Program-made: the position numbers and the translations under genes
Shown here: positions 1 to 12,509 of the stretch, piece by piece
Layout of the letters: each line of letters starts with the position of its first letter
How positions within the stretch are numbered: position 1 is the stretch's first letter
The notes under the pieces: generated by a model
Databases searched by the model: none
Told to the model about the DNA's origin: nothing
Seen by the model: only the letters and a program-made list of their open reading frames with translations
DNA from: Coffea arabica
Lineage: Eukaryota; Streptophyta; Magnoliopsida; Gentianales; Rubiaceae
Assembly (NCBI RefSeq): GCF_036785885.1
Contig: NC_092323.1
Coordinates: 5,186,501-5,250,500 of the forward strand
Reading direction: 5' to 3'
Length of the DNA: 64,000 bases

Positions 1-479
1 TGAGCATTGAGGAAGAAGTCTCCAACGGTCAATTGTGGCTTTGTTGGGGAGGACAGCCCCCATGCGGCATGCAGGGACTTGATTTGCAGCGGATGCTTAG
101 GGATTCAGGGCGTTGGAGGGAGGGAAATTTCGAGTGACAAATGAAAGAACTTGCTAATGGTAATTCGGCGCCCCATCCCATCCCTGGTCCCACCCAGTCA
201 ACCATTATGATCCTAGTGGAAAAAAATATACTAATGGTAGTTGTTTAATTTCATAAACGAAAAATGAAATACTCCGGAATGTTTTCAAATCGCCTTCTCT
301 TTTTTTGCTTTTCTTTTTGTTGTTTTCTCATTATAATTTTTAATTCATTTCTCAATCACTATTTTATGATATGAACCTTTTTTAAACCCCAAAAAAAAAA
401 GATGCTGTAATAATATCTTTTAGAAAAACTCTCAAAAACTTCAATCTGGAAAAAATAAAAATAAAAACTGCCAATCTAA
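1..479. other. Intergenic, no gene recognised
   Basis: No coding region is supported. The first 200 bases are of mixed composition and could be a leader or promoter of a gene lying to the left of the window. From about 200 the DNA becomes AT-rich with homopolymer runs. Confidence 0.4.
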
Positions 480-624
480 GGCTTTGTTTGGATTGCAATT
501 TTTAGGATTTTTTATAGAAAAATTGTTGAAGTGATTGGATATACGTAAAGTAAAAAATGATTGAAAAATGTGTTAATAGAAAACGCAACCTTTTTTCTTT
601 GAAAAATTGCTTCCAAACATAGCC
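480..624. mobile_element. Tourist-like MITE (PIF/Harbinger type)
   Basis: A 145-bp AT-rich element whose ends are inverted repeats: GGCTTTGTTTGG at the left and CCAAACATAGCC at the right. It is flanked on both sides by TAA (477-479 and 625-627), the 3-bp target duplication typical of PIF/Harbinger-derived Tourist elements. There is no coding capacity. A diverged relative lies near 26778-26911. The family assignment rests only on the duplication length and the terminal motif. Confidence 0.55.
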
Positions 625-2660
625 TAAGTATTCCTTGTCTTCCCCTTTCAAAAAACGACTTATCAACATAAGTAGATAACATGCGAAGAGCTATGGTGAC
701 CTGGAGGTTTTTCGTCGTCCTCTCACGTGCCGCGCATGTGGATTGAGAGCATTACGTTGTTCGCGCATTGCGCGACGGCTTCCGCTTTGTTCTTGTTTTT
801 CTCCCCTGACAGTAACCCATGTGCCTTCTGCTGCATTGCCTGCCGCATTGATGGACTTGTTTCTCTATCTGGCGGTATCCCATGCCCCTTCTTCCCATTA
901 ACTTCTCTCTCTCCTTCTTTTGCACAATGTTGCTCTGTTTCTTATCCTCTAGCCCTGGTACAAGAGCCTGTCAAGATATCCGTTTCTCTTCTTACCACGC
1001 AAGGAGCATCGATCGTCGGTCTCTCGCGTTCTCTGGGTTGCAGGGGTCCAACCGTTTGGTTCTCTTCCTCCTCCTCTTTTTTTTTTTTTTTTCTAATTTC
1101 TAACCCTAAGAGTATCGTATCTTATCTCCCGCCGCTCTTCCTCCTGCTCTCCCTTCTTTCCCCTTTGCTCTCCCTTGCCCTATCCGTATACCTCCATTAC
1201 TCCCTTTCCTCCTTCCCTTTACTCTACAACATCATTCCCATTTGCAGAGACGGCGCCGCCCCTCCTCTCCTCTGCCTTTTCTTTTTTTATTTTATTTTAA
1301 TTTCTGGACCTAATTTCTGCTTAGTCTCCATGATTTTCATTAGCAATAGGTTAATTTCAGCTTTCTTCTGCCAACTCCATTCAGTTGAACCCGTTTTGTT
1401 TTTAAAGCTTGGTGATTTTCATCTTTTCCTTTGATTTTGCTTTTCTCGTTGGCTTGTGAAGGCTACCAAATTTCTCATTTTCTCTTAAATGTGGTCTCAA
1501 ACAAGCTTTTCCATTCCAAACGTGGGCGGCTCCGCAGAACCCTAATCCACAGTAAGCTCTTAAACCTTCGGCCGCCGCAGCTTTCTTCTTCCTCTTTTTC
1601 TTCCCCGTGCTGCGCTGTTTTGGTACATTTGGTTCTTGCAAGGAAACAAATAAAGCACATGTGCCATGAGGTAAGAACCAAGAATATTTCAATTTTTTTT
1701 TGAATTAGAGTAAATTGATTTTTTTATTTGATTAATCCTGTCCAGGTTTGAAATGGATAGGGTTTGCTGAGATTCATGGGTGTTATGTAATCAGTTGAGC
1801 CCGTTAGGATTTGTTGCAAGAGATCGTCTTGGAGAGTCAAGTGCTTGTTTATTTTGATGGTATATTGTGGATTGTAGCTTGAGATAATACTGTACAAATA
1901 GTTCTTTAATTCAACTATTTCTCGATGCTATGCAGATTCGATGTTCGGATGCTATTCATTGACTTTTCGAAGGGTTTCCTGAGGTACATGTTTTCCGTTT
2001 TTGCATTTCCTGGTCGCAATATGGCGACAATGGTGTTGGGCACTTGGTCTAATTTACTGGTTTTTAATAGCTTGGCCTGTTGCATTTGGTGGTTTGATGT
2101 TTTTTTTGTTGGTTTCCTCTTCTTTCTCATTTTTTGCATCAAATGAAATGCATATTTCAAATTTTGAGATCTTGGTTTACTCGTTGTGTGAGGAAATAAT
2201 TAGGTTGAATGATTAGTTGCATTATCAATGAAATAATTTGGAATTGTATGTGGATAAGTATCAGTTGAGTTGAAGGTTAGTAATTATGTGACCAATAATA
2301 TTTCCAGTTCAATGTTCCACTAATCTACCGCTTTCAGTAGTTTTCTTCCTCAAACTTCCTCTATCTTTTCTCCCATTCCTACCTCTCTCATTCTCCTACT
2401 TCTGCTTTCTCTCCTCCCCCTCTCGTTGTATCAAAAGATTTTGCTATGTTTCTATCTGTCTCATTTTCTTCCCCTCTTAGATTTGAGTTCTGTTTTGTTA
2501 GATTTGCTTTTGATGATTATAAAGGTTTCCTTCTCTTGTGCCTTTTAGATGGTTACATGAATTTTGATTATTGTTTGTATTGTTGTTATCACATCATTCT
2601 GGGATGCTTAGCTTCCCTTTTTTTTATCTTTTTATTTTATATTTTTTCTTTTTAGTCCAT
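625..2660. other. Pyrimidine-rich region upstream of the decayed kinase gene
   Basis: The plus strand is rich in C and T, especially 1050-1330 and 2330-2650, with long T runs. Frames open here (such as 727-1434) start at GTG and consist of low-complexity Ser/Phe/Leu, so I do not treat them as genes. The position before a CDKC-like pseudogene and the mix of leader-like and intron-like DNA suggest it is the promoter and 5' leader copied along with that gene. That is inference. Confidence 0.35.
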
Positions 2661-2661
2661 G

Positions 2662-3806
2662 ATTTTTCTTTTTCCTCTCAAATTTTCAACCAAGCATATA
2701 TGGCCAAAGAAAGCAAAACTGGAGAAGTTGTTGCTTTAAAGAAGATACGCATGGACAATGAAAAAGAAGGGTTGTTGTTATTCTACCCAATTTCTTATTT
2801 TCTTAGCTTATGACATTTTAATTTCCTTAGCGGATAAATGGTTATGCCTGCTCTTTTTAGAACACTCATAATTTTTTCTTGTAGTTTCCTGTAACTGCCA
2901 TGCATGAAATAAAAATTCTAAGGAAGTTGTAGCATGAAAATGTCATTAAACTGAAAGAGATTGTGGCCTTTCCTGGTACTCATCCTTCTTTTTCAGATCA
3001 TGAGGTTGATAAGCAAGTGAATCAAGGTAACTAGACGTGCAGAAATTTTCAAGTTTGTGGTTCCTGTTTCTGTAAGAATTCAATGCCCCTGAACTCCCAA
3101 ATACTGAGATCGAAAATGGTATTTTGTTTTTGAAATGCAGAAGGTAATAGATACAATGGCAGTATTTACATGATTTTTGGGTATATGGACCACAGCTTGA
3201 CGGGACTTGCTGATTGTCCTGGATTGAGATTTACAATTCAACATATCAATGTATGTGACCTTGGACAAGGAGGATTTACTCATTATAATGAGCATCCATC
3301 ACTTTTTTTTTGTCAACAAAGCATCCATCACTCAACTTGTTCTAATAATATGTATTTGTTGTGTTATATGAAGTAGCTGCTTACTGGTCTTCACTACTAT
3401 CATCTCAATAACGTGCAGATATCAAAGGTTAACTTTTTTATTCTTTTCTAAACATATTATCTAGGATTTTAGGTGTGCATATGATACTATGTTCTGGTTT
3501 TTGGTTTGGCAGGCTCCAGTATGCTCATAGATATAAGGGAAACCTGAAGCTAGCAGATTTTGGACTACCATAATCATTCTCCAATAACCACAGACCATGG
3601 ATGGTGATTTTCCCTTATAGCTGACCCATGTCTTTGATATTATAACTTAATTTTCAATCAAGAAAATTTACTCTTCTATGTATTGAGCAGACCTTCAGAG
3701 TTGCTTCTTGGAGCTACGAAATATGATTCGGCAGTAGACATGTGGTTAGTTGGCTGTATTTCTGCTGAACTTTTGCATGAAAAACAAATCTTACCTAGAA
3801 AAAATG
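2662..3806 (+). pseudogene. Decayed cyclin-dependent kinase C (CDKC) gene copy
   Basis: Separate stretches translate as parts of a CDKC kinase. 2698-2770 reads MAKESKTGEVVALKKIRM (ATP-binding lysine region). 2886-2975 reads FPVTAMHEIKILRKL followed by an in-frame stop. 3142-3250 reads YMIFGYMDHSLTGLADCPG (compare EYMDHDLTGLADRPG in CDKCs). 3536-3600 reads GNLKLADFGLP then a stop. 3692-3806 reads [22 protein letters not shown] partners cyclin T and phosphorylates the RNA polymerase II tail. The catalytic HRDIKGSN loop is missing: sequence jumps from LQYAHR to KGNLKLADFG. Intron-like DNA between the pieces shows a duplicated, not a retroposed, copy. The C-terminal half was not found. Confidence 0.8.
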
Positions 3807-3810
3807 AGGT

Positions 3811-5218
3811 TAGGCATATACCTTGAGTTGTTGTACTCTTTTTTCAGCCTTTTTTTTCATTATTTTTTAAGAAAAAATCTGTCTTATCTTAATTTTTGAA
3901 TTATCTTATCTTATTTATCTATCAAGGAATTTTGAAAGAGTTAAGTAGATGGTTTTTCGTCTTTTTCTTACAATTGCTTTTCATGAAATGAACTTGGATG
4001 ATTGTCATGATTATTTATTAGATTGGTTCAGTTTGTATGCACTAGAAGAAAGGATATGGAGCATTGTTGGCTTTTAGAGCATCCCAAGTTCATATACTTA
4101 ATAATCTGCCCATGATGAAAGCTTTTTATTTCATTTAACTTTTTTAGCACATCAAAATCTTGCTAAATGATTACAGACTCTGAATGATTACACTTATTCT
4201 TCTTGAATGATTTTGAATGCTTTTGACTGAATAAATAGTGTGTACAGACTAGGAATTCATTGGTTATTTATGCTTATGCATTTTATGATTATGTTTCTGA
4301 TTTTTTGCTGCAGAATGCTGAACTGAGTGTTCATGTGGCTAAACAGTAAAGAGGAAGGAATCTGCTGTCCTGTGTTAGGCATTCATGTCGTTTGATTATG
4401 AGTGCAGTTTCATTGGATGTTTTTTAGTTAATGTGTATTATGTAGTTATAGTTGTTAGAGGACTCAAGCACAGAAATTCTGTAATAGCGTTGTTGCCATT
4501 TCAGTTTGTATATACCTTACTCTTTTTATATGTATTTATGGATCATGATGTTATGTACTTTTTTTGTATTCCATGCAGTTAGTGACTTTCTCTGAACATA
4601 TTTTGTTCTATTTGCTTAGATAGATGTTTCTGCTTGAACATTGGTTGAATAATGGTAAGGGTACAATGTGAAAATGGTATATTAGGAGCTCGGGAAGATG
4701 TTCTTTCCTAGCTCATGAAGTTGAAACCCACTCAATCGCTGATGAATAGCAGTCACACTATACAAGTGAACATTGATCATATAATTTCTGAAGCATTCTT
4801 GATGGGAGAAAAAGACTTTGGGGTTAAGAATCAAGAAATCATATAGAGAAAAAGTTGAAAGTAATGTAAGGCGAGATTATAGAGCTTTCCTAAAATTGAT
4901 TCTTTATTTGGTTCATTATTTTTGAAATAAGTTCAATTCTTGGACCTCCTTTTTTTTGCACATTGCTTTTTCATTTTTTTTGTGTTCGTCCTAGATTAGA
5001 TTAATAGTTTAAATATACTTTCAACAGTAATTAATTTATAATCAGTTCCACAATTTAGATCTTAATTTTCTTTTTATGACGTTTGTATAACCTATAAAAG
5101 TGTTGGGTATATCATAATTGTTAACGTGTCTAAAAGAAAATGCCTTCTTATATACAAAACAATTAATGTCATTTTTATATACAAAAACAAGTAATGTCAT
5201 TTTTAATGTGAAGTGCCT
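3811..5218. other. Intergenic, no gene recognised
   Basis: AT-rich DNA after the last recognisable kinase exon. Short open frames such as 4385-4582 show no recognisable domain. It may be the rest of the duplicated kinase locus, decayed beyond recognition. Confidence 0.35.
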
Positions 5219-6116
5219 TATTGAATTTCACTTTGTGTATTTCAAGCTTCTCTGGCCTCCAAAGACGAAAATTCGTTGAGAAGATTTTGAGTGCCCTGCC
5301 CAGTTTCTTTTTTTTTTTTTTTTTGAAGTTTAAGGAAGGGATATTTGAAGTTTAACGACCGTTATACAACTTTCAAAATAAACAAATTCATTCTAATTTT
5401 TTGTTTATAATTTTATAAAACAAATCGCGGTCACTTTCACAAAAGTCATATTTTTCCATAAAAGACCAACTCTTTATGACTTTCCTCCATTATAAGAACA
5501 AAGTACCCATTTTTCCATAAACAAAGTTATTTATTGGATAAAATAAAAATAAATTCGTTTTTCAATAAAAACACCAGTTCTTTATGACTTTCCTCCATTA
5601 TAAGAACAGAGTACCCATTTTTTCATAAACAAATTTATTTATCGGATAAAATAAAAATAAATTCATTCTCCAATAAAATACCAGCTCTTTATGACTTTAG
5701 AATGAATCATTACAATCTCGCTGTCTCTATCACCATCAACTTTTGACTCCCTACTTCTTCCATCCCACCCAACACCAGAACGAAAAAGATTTCACAAAAG
5801 ATCTAATCTTGCATGAAATGATCAACTATAAAGCTTTATTAATATGCCAACCTTTTTTTAAAATTAAGAAACAAAATGTATCAATAAGAGACAAACAAAT
5901 ACAAAATATCATTTTGTTATTTTAATTAAGATACATATTTAATATACGTAGACAGAGCAAAACTATAATGAAACGAACAAATTTATCTCTCATTTGTATA
6001 TAATTATTTAGAACTTGGCATAAACAAGTGATTGCAACCCAATAATTTAGGAAAAATTATTGAATTTCACTTTGTGTATTTAAAGCTTCTCTGGCCTCCA
6101 AAGACAAAAATTCGCT
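5219..6116. repeat. Pair of 60-bp direct repeats
   Basis: The stretch 5219-5278 recurs at 6057-6116 with about four changes; the shared core is TTGAATTTCACTTTGTGTAT followed by GCTTCTCTGGCCTCCAAAGAC. A further short inverted match lies beside the pair: GCCCTGCCCAGTTT near 5293 against AAACTGGGCAGGC near 6192. The 107-bp tandem repeat lies between the two copies. Confidence 0.6.
5466..5698. repeat. 107-bp tandem repeat, about 2.2 copies
   Basis: Copies start at 5466, 5573 and 5680 (partial). Each begins ACCARYTCTTTATGACTTTC and contains an AT-rich stretch with GGATAAAATAAAAATAAATTC. Copies differ at only a few positions, so the duplication looks fairly recent. There is no coding capacity. Confidence 0.75.
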
Positions 6117-6139
6117 GACAAAAAAAGACTTGCAGAATA

Positions 6140-6246
6140 CCTATACTAAAAAATATACTTTTCTACATAAATTATTATTTTGATTAGTTCAAAACTGGGC
6201 AGGCATTTTATATTTCTATCGCGCGAAGCGCGTTCATGCCTCCTAG
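6140..6246 (+). mobile_element. Helitron 3' end, possibly a miniature Helitron
   Basis: CGCGCGAAGCGCG at 6220-6232 can form a 5-bp GC stem with a short loop, and 10 bases later comes CTAG (6243-6246) followed by T. A GC hairpin 10-12 bases before a terminal CTAR is the signature of the Helitron 3' end. A candidate 5' end is CCTATACTAAAA at 6140, close to the usual TCTATACTA start but with a C in place of the first T. Such an element would be only 107 bp, so the true 5' end may lie further upstream. Confidence 0.5.
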
Positions 6247-6249
6247 TTT

Positions 6250-8043
6250 TATAGATATGAGCAATGTATAGACATACAGTTGACTCCCGTGCTCCAAATT
6301 CAAGCCACAAGGAAAAAAAAATATGGGTGTTTTTTGATAAGAGATTATTTGAAGGAACACTATAGTACTTTTGTGATGGTATATATATGTGAAATAAAAA
6401 AAAATTGTGTTTATCATACAACCTAAATTACATCTTAAAATTAGTAACCAAATCCACTTTACGTTATATTCAAAAATTTAAGGCAAATAGTCACACTAAA
6501 ATCTCTAAAATGAATAGTGATGGTGAACTGACCATACCAGTATGGATTTTGGTCAATAAGAGGGCTAGCCACCCATTATACATTAAGTCTAATTCAATAT
6601 TTGAACTTAATGCGTTTAGATGTTAACATATTTAGGCTAGGCGCTTTTGATAATCAAAATTAGAACATCTGAATTCATTAAATAGCACTGAATTTTCTAA
6701 ACAAAATTTGGTCCAAAAAATTAGTGAAACTATTCACTTATCATTTAATATGATATACATTCAAATGTATTAAATTTAATATTTAATAATTTACTAATTT
6801 AATAAATTTATATTTCAAATTTCAAATTTTAATTTTATCAAACGCACCCTAGCTATTCTACAACATGAGTTACCCAAATACCAATTCAAAAGTAGCACGT
6901 TGGTGGCACATGCCATTAGTATTTGTTGGATCGATACACGAACTTGGGCTTGGATCTGTGGGCGTGGGAAATGGGCCTAACTGCCTCAGATGAAAGATAA
7001 GTTTCCCAACTAAACCCAGAAAAGTGAGCCCGTAAGCCTCGAAAGGACCCATTTCTCTCTGATATAATCGAACTGCAGACAGCCTTGTAGTATAATCGAA
7101 CCAAACTTCAACCTCTTTATTTGCCGTGGTCAGACCATCAGTTTCAGCAAACTTTCAGTTTCAGTCCGCGCATTTTACATACGTTTAAATTCAAGATTTT
7201 TTTTTTAAAAAAAATTGTATTGAAATTATGTACTTTTTTTTTTTTTTTGGTTTGAAAAAGAACTTATGATATTTTAGTAGACACTTAAAATCAGAGTTCA
7301 CGTTATCTATCATTATTATTACTTTTGTATGAAAATCAGAGATAAGCTCAAGGTGGAAAATTGGACATAGACAGTACGTGATTAATTGGACTGCATGGTA
7401 CTACAGTCCATGTCGTGACTCCATTTTTATTTTTATTTTTAACGAGTCCATACTGCACTCAACGGTAGATAAGTCCCTCACAGGACTCCAAAAGTTACCG
7501 GCTTTTGGAGTTACTGTGGGGATTATGTTTATTTTACGTAAGTTCTTACTTCAGTAAGAAAATGTCAGAAAGAGTCCATACTGCACACAACTTCCCGGAG
7601 TGTCAATAGAGACTAGATGCCAAATACCAAACACACCTAAGTTCTTACTAGAATATTCTTTGGAGTGACCTCTGGATCATTTTTTTAAAACCAGCCTGAT
7701 CTAAAATATTGAAGTTTTCCACTTGACTTTCAGGAGGTGATATGGTTTCTTTTACTAGAAGCAATTTGATCCATTTTCATGCAGGTTGTGCCAGCAAACT
7801 CTTTGCTGATGACCTACTTGTTGAAATTTCACCGCCAGCAGGTCTTCCTCGTTAATGACCGGCAATGGGGTCTTACCAAATGCCATTTCAATCGCGACAA
7901 GCTATTGCAAGTTTCCTAACCAGTTTGGCTTCTTTTTTGTCTAATTCGGTGACATAAATACTTCCTCCTGCATGCATCTTTCTACGGTGTGTTCAAGAGC
8001 CTTTGGCCTAATTAGCTCAGAGGGTTGTCGATCGGTCTGAGTT
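6250..8043. other. Intergenic region and GDSL gene upstream sequence
   Basis: AT-rich DNA with no credible gene; the short minus-strand frames at 6870-7104 resemble nothing known to me. The last 300 bases are the likely promoter and leader of the GDSL gene, with a weak TATA-like ATAAATA at 7954-7960, about 85 bases before its ATG. Confidence 0.4.
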
Positions 8044-9752
8044 ATGGCTCCAAATTACTCCCGCTTAGTAGCTTTGCTTCTCCTGGTGATCATTAACCTA
8101 AGTTCCTTCGGAAATTGCCAATACGATGAAGACACAAAACAAGGAGCTTCATATATTTTTGGAGATTCTTTAGTTGATGCGGGAAATAATAACTATATAC
8201 CAACTTTGTCCAGAGCTAATATTCCGCCGAATGGAATAGATTTCCGTGCATCGGGAGGAAGTCCTACGGGAAGGTACACAAATGGAAGGACGATTGGAGA
8301 TATCATCGGTAAGTTTCATTTTGTTCTTGTGCTTTAAATTTGTTGACAAGGTGCCACTTTCGCTTTAACAGGATCCCATGATTTTCTTTCTTTGGTGCAT
8401 TAAACTTTTCTGCAATTTTCTTAGGGGAGGAATTGGGACAACCATACTATGCAACACCGTTTCTGGCTCCAAACTGTACCGGAAAAGCCACACTGCACGG
8501 AGTTAATTATGCTTCTGGAGGCGGCGGGATCATGAACGCCACTGGACGAATTTTCGTACGTTATCATCAGCTTTATGTTTTTCTTTTTTGAGTTTCATGA
8601 TCAAGATACCCTCTTCTTCCTTATTATTATTATTTTTTTAAATCTTTTTTCTTCCCTCTCCATCGTCTGGGATCTTATGTTGCTCTGAGCTTTTCAAGTA
8701 CTATTAAATGAAGTGAGCTGTCAGTTTTTCCTTCAACTTTCTTGATGATGATAATCAGGGGCGGGTTCTGTGATGATGTTAAACAGGTAAACCGGCTTTC
8801 AATGGACATCCAGGTTGATTACTTCAACATTACTAGGAAACAAATAGACAAATTGCTTGGTCCGTCTGAGGCAAAAGAACATGTATCAAAAAATTCGATT
8901 TTCTCCGTCACGATTGGGTCCAACGATTTTCTCAACAACTATTTACTTCCCGTTATTTCGATGGGTGCAAGAATAACACAAAGCCCGGATGCCTTCATAG
9001 ATGATCTTCTCAACCATCTAAGAGGTCAGCTCACGGTAAGCAAGGCACAGCAATAATACCATATTCTTCATTTGCCTAAATTTTATTATTCATTCACGTA
9101 TGCATTAATTTATTGACACCACTGGTTCTGGAATCACCTACGTTATTTTTCTTGGGCGACAGAGACTTTACAAACTGGATGCTAGAAAATTCGTCATCGG
9201 AAATGTGGGACCAATTGGTTGTATCCCATATCAGAAGACGATCAACCAGTTAACTGCGGATCAGTGCGTGGCATTACCTAACAAACTTGCACTTCAATAT
9301 AATGCTCGACTCAAGGATCTGCTTGCTGAACTCAATGATAATCTCAAAGGAGCTACATTCGTGCACGCAAATGTGTACGATCTTGTGATGGAGCTCCTGA
9401 CAAACTACAAGAGTTATGGTTAGCACTTGGATCCTTTTTAGTATTCGCAAGGGTAACCTTTTTTTTTTTCCCCTAGCAAAAATTCTCCCTTTTGATTCTT
9501 TTAAACCAAGATCTGAACCCTTCTGCAGGATTTACTACTGCAAGCAAATCGTGCTGTGGAAACGGAGGTCAATTTGCCGGAATAATTCCATGCGGGCCAA
9601 CATCTAGTATGTGTTCGGACCGTGACAAGCATGTATTTTGGGACCCTTATCACCCAAGCGAGGCCGCAAATATTATTATTGCCAAGCAGTTAGTGGATGG
9701 AGGTCCTAAATATGTATCTCCCGTCAATCTTCGAGAGCTTAGAGATCTCTAA
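8044..9752 (+). CDS. GDSL esterase/lipase, five exons
   Basis: Predicted exons are 8044-8308, 8425-8555, 8787-9035, 9163-9418 and 9529-9752, which join in frame to 374 aa, normal for plant GDSL enzymes. Residues 1-26 form a hydrophobic signal peptide, so the protein is probably secreted to the apoplast. Block I is IFGDSLVDAGNNNY with nucleophile Ser42. Block II is NYASGGGG, block III is TIGSNDFLNNY, and block V is DPYHPSEAAN with Asp339 and His342. The family hydrolyses acyl esters such as lipids, cutin precursors or acetylated metabolites; the substrate here is unknown. The start is the first ATG, directly before the signal peptide. The gene stands alone and looks intact. Confidence 0.92.
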
Positions 9753-10260
9753 AGAAACAATCAATAGACATTTCTTCCTGTGCTGTGTGTGCCCAAAAAA
9801 GATGAAAAAACTATTCTTCTTCCTTTGACATTTCTTCTGTTCATGAATTTCTTATTAGATTGTCATGTTTTAATCCGATTGAAAAAAGAATTTCATTTGT
9901 AAGAGCTTTCCCAATGATCCAATAAAGCAAATGTTGAGGAAATAGTTGGACGCAATTTTAGAGAAATTTTTTTTTTTTTAAAAAAAAAGCAAATTTCATT
10001 AAGGAGATTGCTGAAAATCGTCCACCGCGATTTGATTTACATAACAAAAATATGCACTTATGGTAGGTTAAGAATACATTGAAAATAACAAATCTGCAAT
10101 TTAACTGATACAAAAATGTAAAAAATTATGAACAGATCTAAAAAATACAAGAAATTTTAAAATATTTTTTAATAAGATAATCGCTGCAACTGCCTTTTAT
10201 GCATGTTGCAATTGTCAAACCTACTGATCAATTGCTTTAAACTCTAAGGATAACAATTAG
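9753..10260. other. GDSL 3' region, no further gene
   Basis: Probable 3' untranslated region and AT-rich spacer. AATAAAGC at 9921 could serve as a polyadenylation signal. Nothing else is supported. Confidence 0.4.
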
Positions 10261-10269
10261 GAAAAATAA

Positions 10270-10744
10270 CCAATTTCATCCCTAAATTTTTTTTACTAAT
10301 GCCGATTTAACCCCAACTTTTATTTCTGATCAATTTGATATTTGAACTTATTTTCCAGTTCCAATTAAGAACCTTTGTAATGGTATCGTTGTCTAAAACC
10401 GATCTGACTTTTAATTGACTAATTAAATGGAGGTATTATGGGAACACCACTTACGGGTCTGTAATAAAACAAGGAAATAGTGTAAAAAAATCACCATATA
10501 AAACTTTTTTAAGTATAATCTTGTGGTTTTTTTACATGATATACTTGATTAATCATAGCTTCATAAGTAACGTTTCCATAGTTGGTTAATTAGGAGTCAA
10601 ATCAATTTTAGGTGGTGGCGCCATTAGGGAGGTCCTTAATTGGAATTGCAAAATAAGTTCACATATCAAACTGGTTAGGAATAAAAGTTAGGAACTAAAT
10701 CAATACTAATGAAAAAGTTTATGGACGAAATTAGCTATTTTTTC
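10270..10744. mobile_element. Non-autonomous MULE-like element with long TIRs
   Basis: A 475-bp element whose outer 130-140 bases are imperfect inverted repeats. The left end reads GGAAAAATAACCAATTTCAT and the right end, reverse-complemented, GAAAAAATAGCTAATTTCGT. It is flanked by TAACAATTA (10261-10269) and TAATAATTA (10745-10753), which match at 8 of 9 bases and look like the 9-bp target duplication of Mutator-like elements. There is no coding capacity. Confidence 0.65.
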
Positions 10745-10753
10745 TAATAATTA

Positions 10754-12495
10754 ATGGGTTTTTTTTTTTTTCTGAGAGGTGCTCAACGGTTCATCGTTAA
10801 GATATTCAAATCACATCTAATTTACTCTGTGAGTGCATATACTAATAACTATTATTCTACTCTGCGTTTATAAATTTCTTTCATTCAATTTTATATTTTT
10901 AAAATGTTAATACCTGATTTATATTTTAACGAGTATTCAATAAGCATTCGTTACACAAGCCCCTAGTTAATTTAGTTTATAGTCCGTGTCTTCTCAAGTG
11001 CTCGAGACACACAGGCATCACACTCAGAGCCTTCAAGAGAGTGTCGATGAATTTAACAAGGAAAAATTAGTTCGAAATACGACTTGTTGCCGTGATATGT
11101 CTTTCGGATCATTCATCGTTTTGTGCATTATTGGTGGAATAATGGAGTGCGGAAGCTTCATTATTTCACAAAGTTGCGCAAAACTTAACGGAATTCGCTG
11201 GTTGGTTTCGTAGGCTCTTCGATTTGTAGGTAAGCGGATGTGCTACTAACAGGCACCAATTGGTTGGCCTAAACTGTTTACTGTCTGGATTCTGGACGCC
11301 GCCACAACAGTATACATCAATGGATTAGTCACGCCATCAGTAGCTAGCTGATCAAAATTCAATTATTCAACCTTAGAAAAGAGAAAGAAAGAAAAATGTA
11401 GCACGGCTTATATTATATTAGCAATCGATGAGTTTAATAAGCTCTAAATACATTGTACTGTATACATAATAATCCTACTCCCAAAAACCCTCGACATCCA
11501 AATATTTCTGGGTCTCTCTGTATCATTATTATCACCACTCCAGCATTATGGTTCAACCAAAAAAAAGTTACTTGCTGGGGCCGGCCGGTTATCCTGATCA
11601 TATATCCCGATACTTGCAGATTGCATATATAGAGTAGCAAGTACGCAGCTATTCGAAATAGAAAATGATAATTCTCTCGTCTCCTCGTGTTTGGTACTTT
11701 GGGGTATTTACCTTCGTACATAGATGAAATCCTTTTGGTAATAAACAAATAAATTTAGCGCATACAAGTTAATTGCATGAGCATTTATTCTTCAAGATCC
11801 AGCAAAGCAGAATGGCTACATATATATATCTTCTCTTAGAAGGCGGATATGTGTGTATTGACTAGTCAAAAAAGTTAAAATCTATAATCACGTAGAAAAA
11901 AGATTAAAAAAACAAGTCAGCTCTTGTTAGTAAGTACTACAATAAAACCAAATTTTTGTTTCAATTTTTTAAGAAAACCAAAAATATTATCATGGAATAA
12001 ATTAAATAAAAAAAATCGAAAAGTCTAGGGCTTATAACATTACATGCGTGTGATTATTACTTTCGTAATGCTTAAAACATTACAGAATGTCTACAAATTT
12101 TTTAATTGTGTATGTAAGGAAACCATTAACCAATTCACAACTGACATGTTAAAGAAACTAATATCACATCCGATTAGTCAAGATCAACTAAGCTAATTAA
12201 TAAAGATCTTGTATTATTCCACTCAATGCAAATAAAATTTGAGACGGAAACACTAATTGGTCTTCATAATCATAGCAAAAACCCATCATGTTCTTTAACT
12301 CTAAGCACTTCGAATTTAACTAAGAAAACGGGGACTATAATTTACACGATTCAATTTTAGTTGAGAAAATTGGGATAATAACTTAGACGTGGACTAGAAT
12401 TGACTTCCGATTTTTTTTTTTTCCCATTCTTAGATGCATGATTAGTATTAACGGTGGCAAGCCCTAGACTTGCAGTAGCACAGCCCTTTGATCCA
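10754..12495. other. Intergenic, no gene recognised
   Basis: AT-rich DNA. The frames at 10986-11213 (GTG start) and 11434-11748 have no recognisable domain and no supporting context, so they are not called as genes. Confidence 0.35.
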
Positions 12496-12509
12496 GCGTT
12501 CGATTGATT

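Noticed and set aside
727-1434. 235-residue open frame on the plus strand
   Set aside because: It starts at GTG, is made of low-complexity Ser/Phe/Leu from a pyrimidine-rich tract and contains no domain.
10986-11213. 75-residue frame with a hydrophobic stretch
   Set aside because: GTG start, no recognisable family and no nearby promoter or partner exon.
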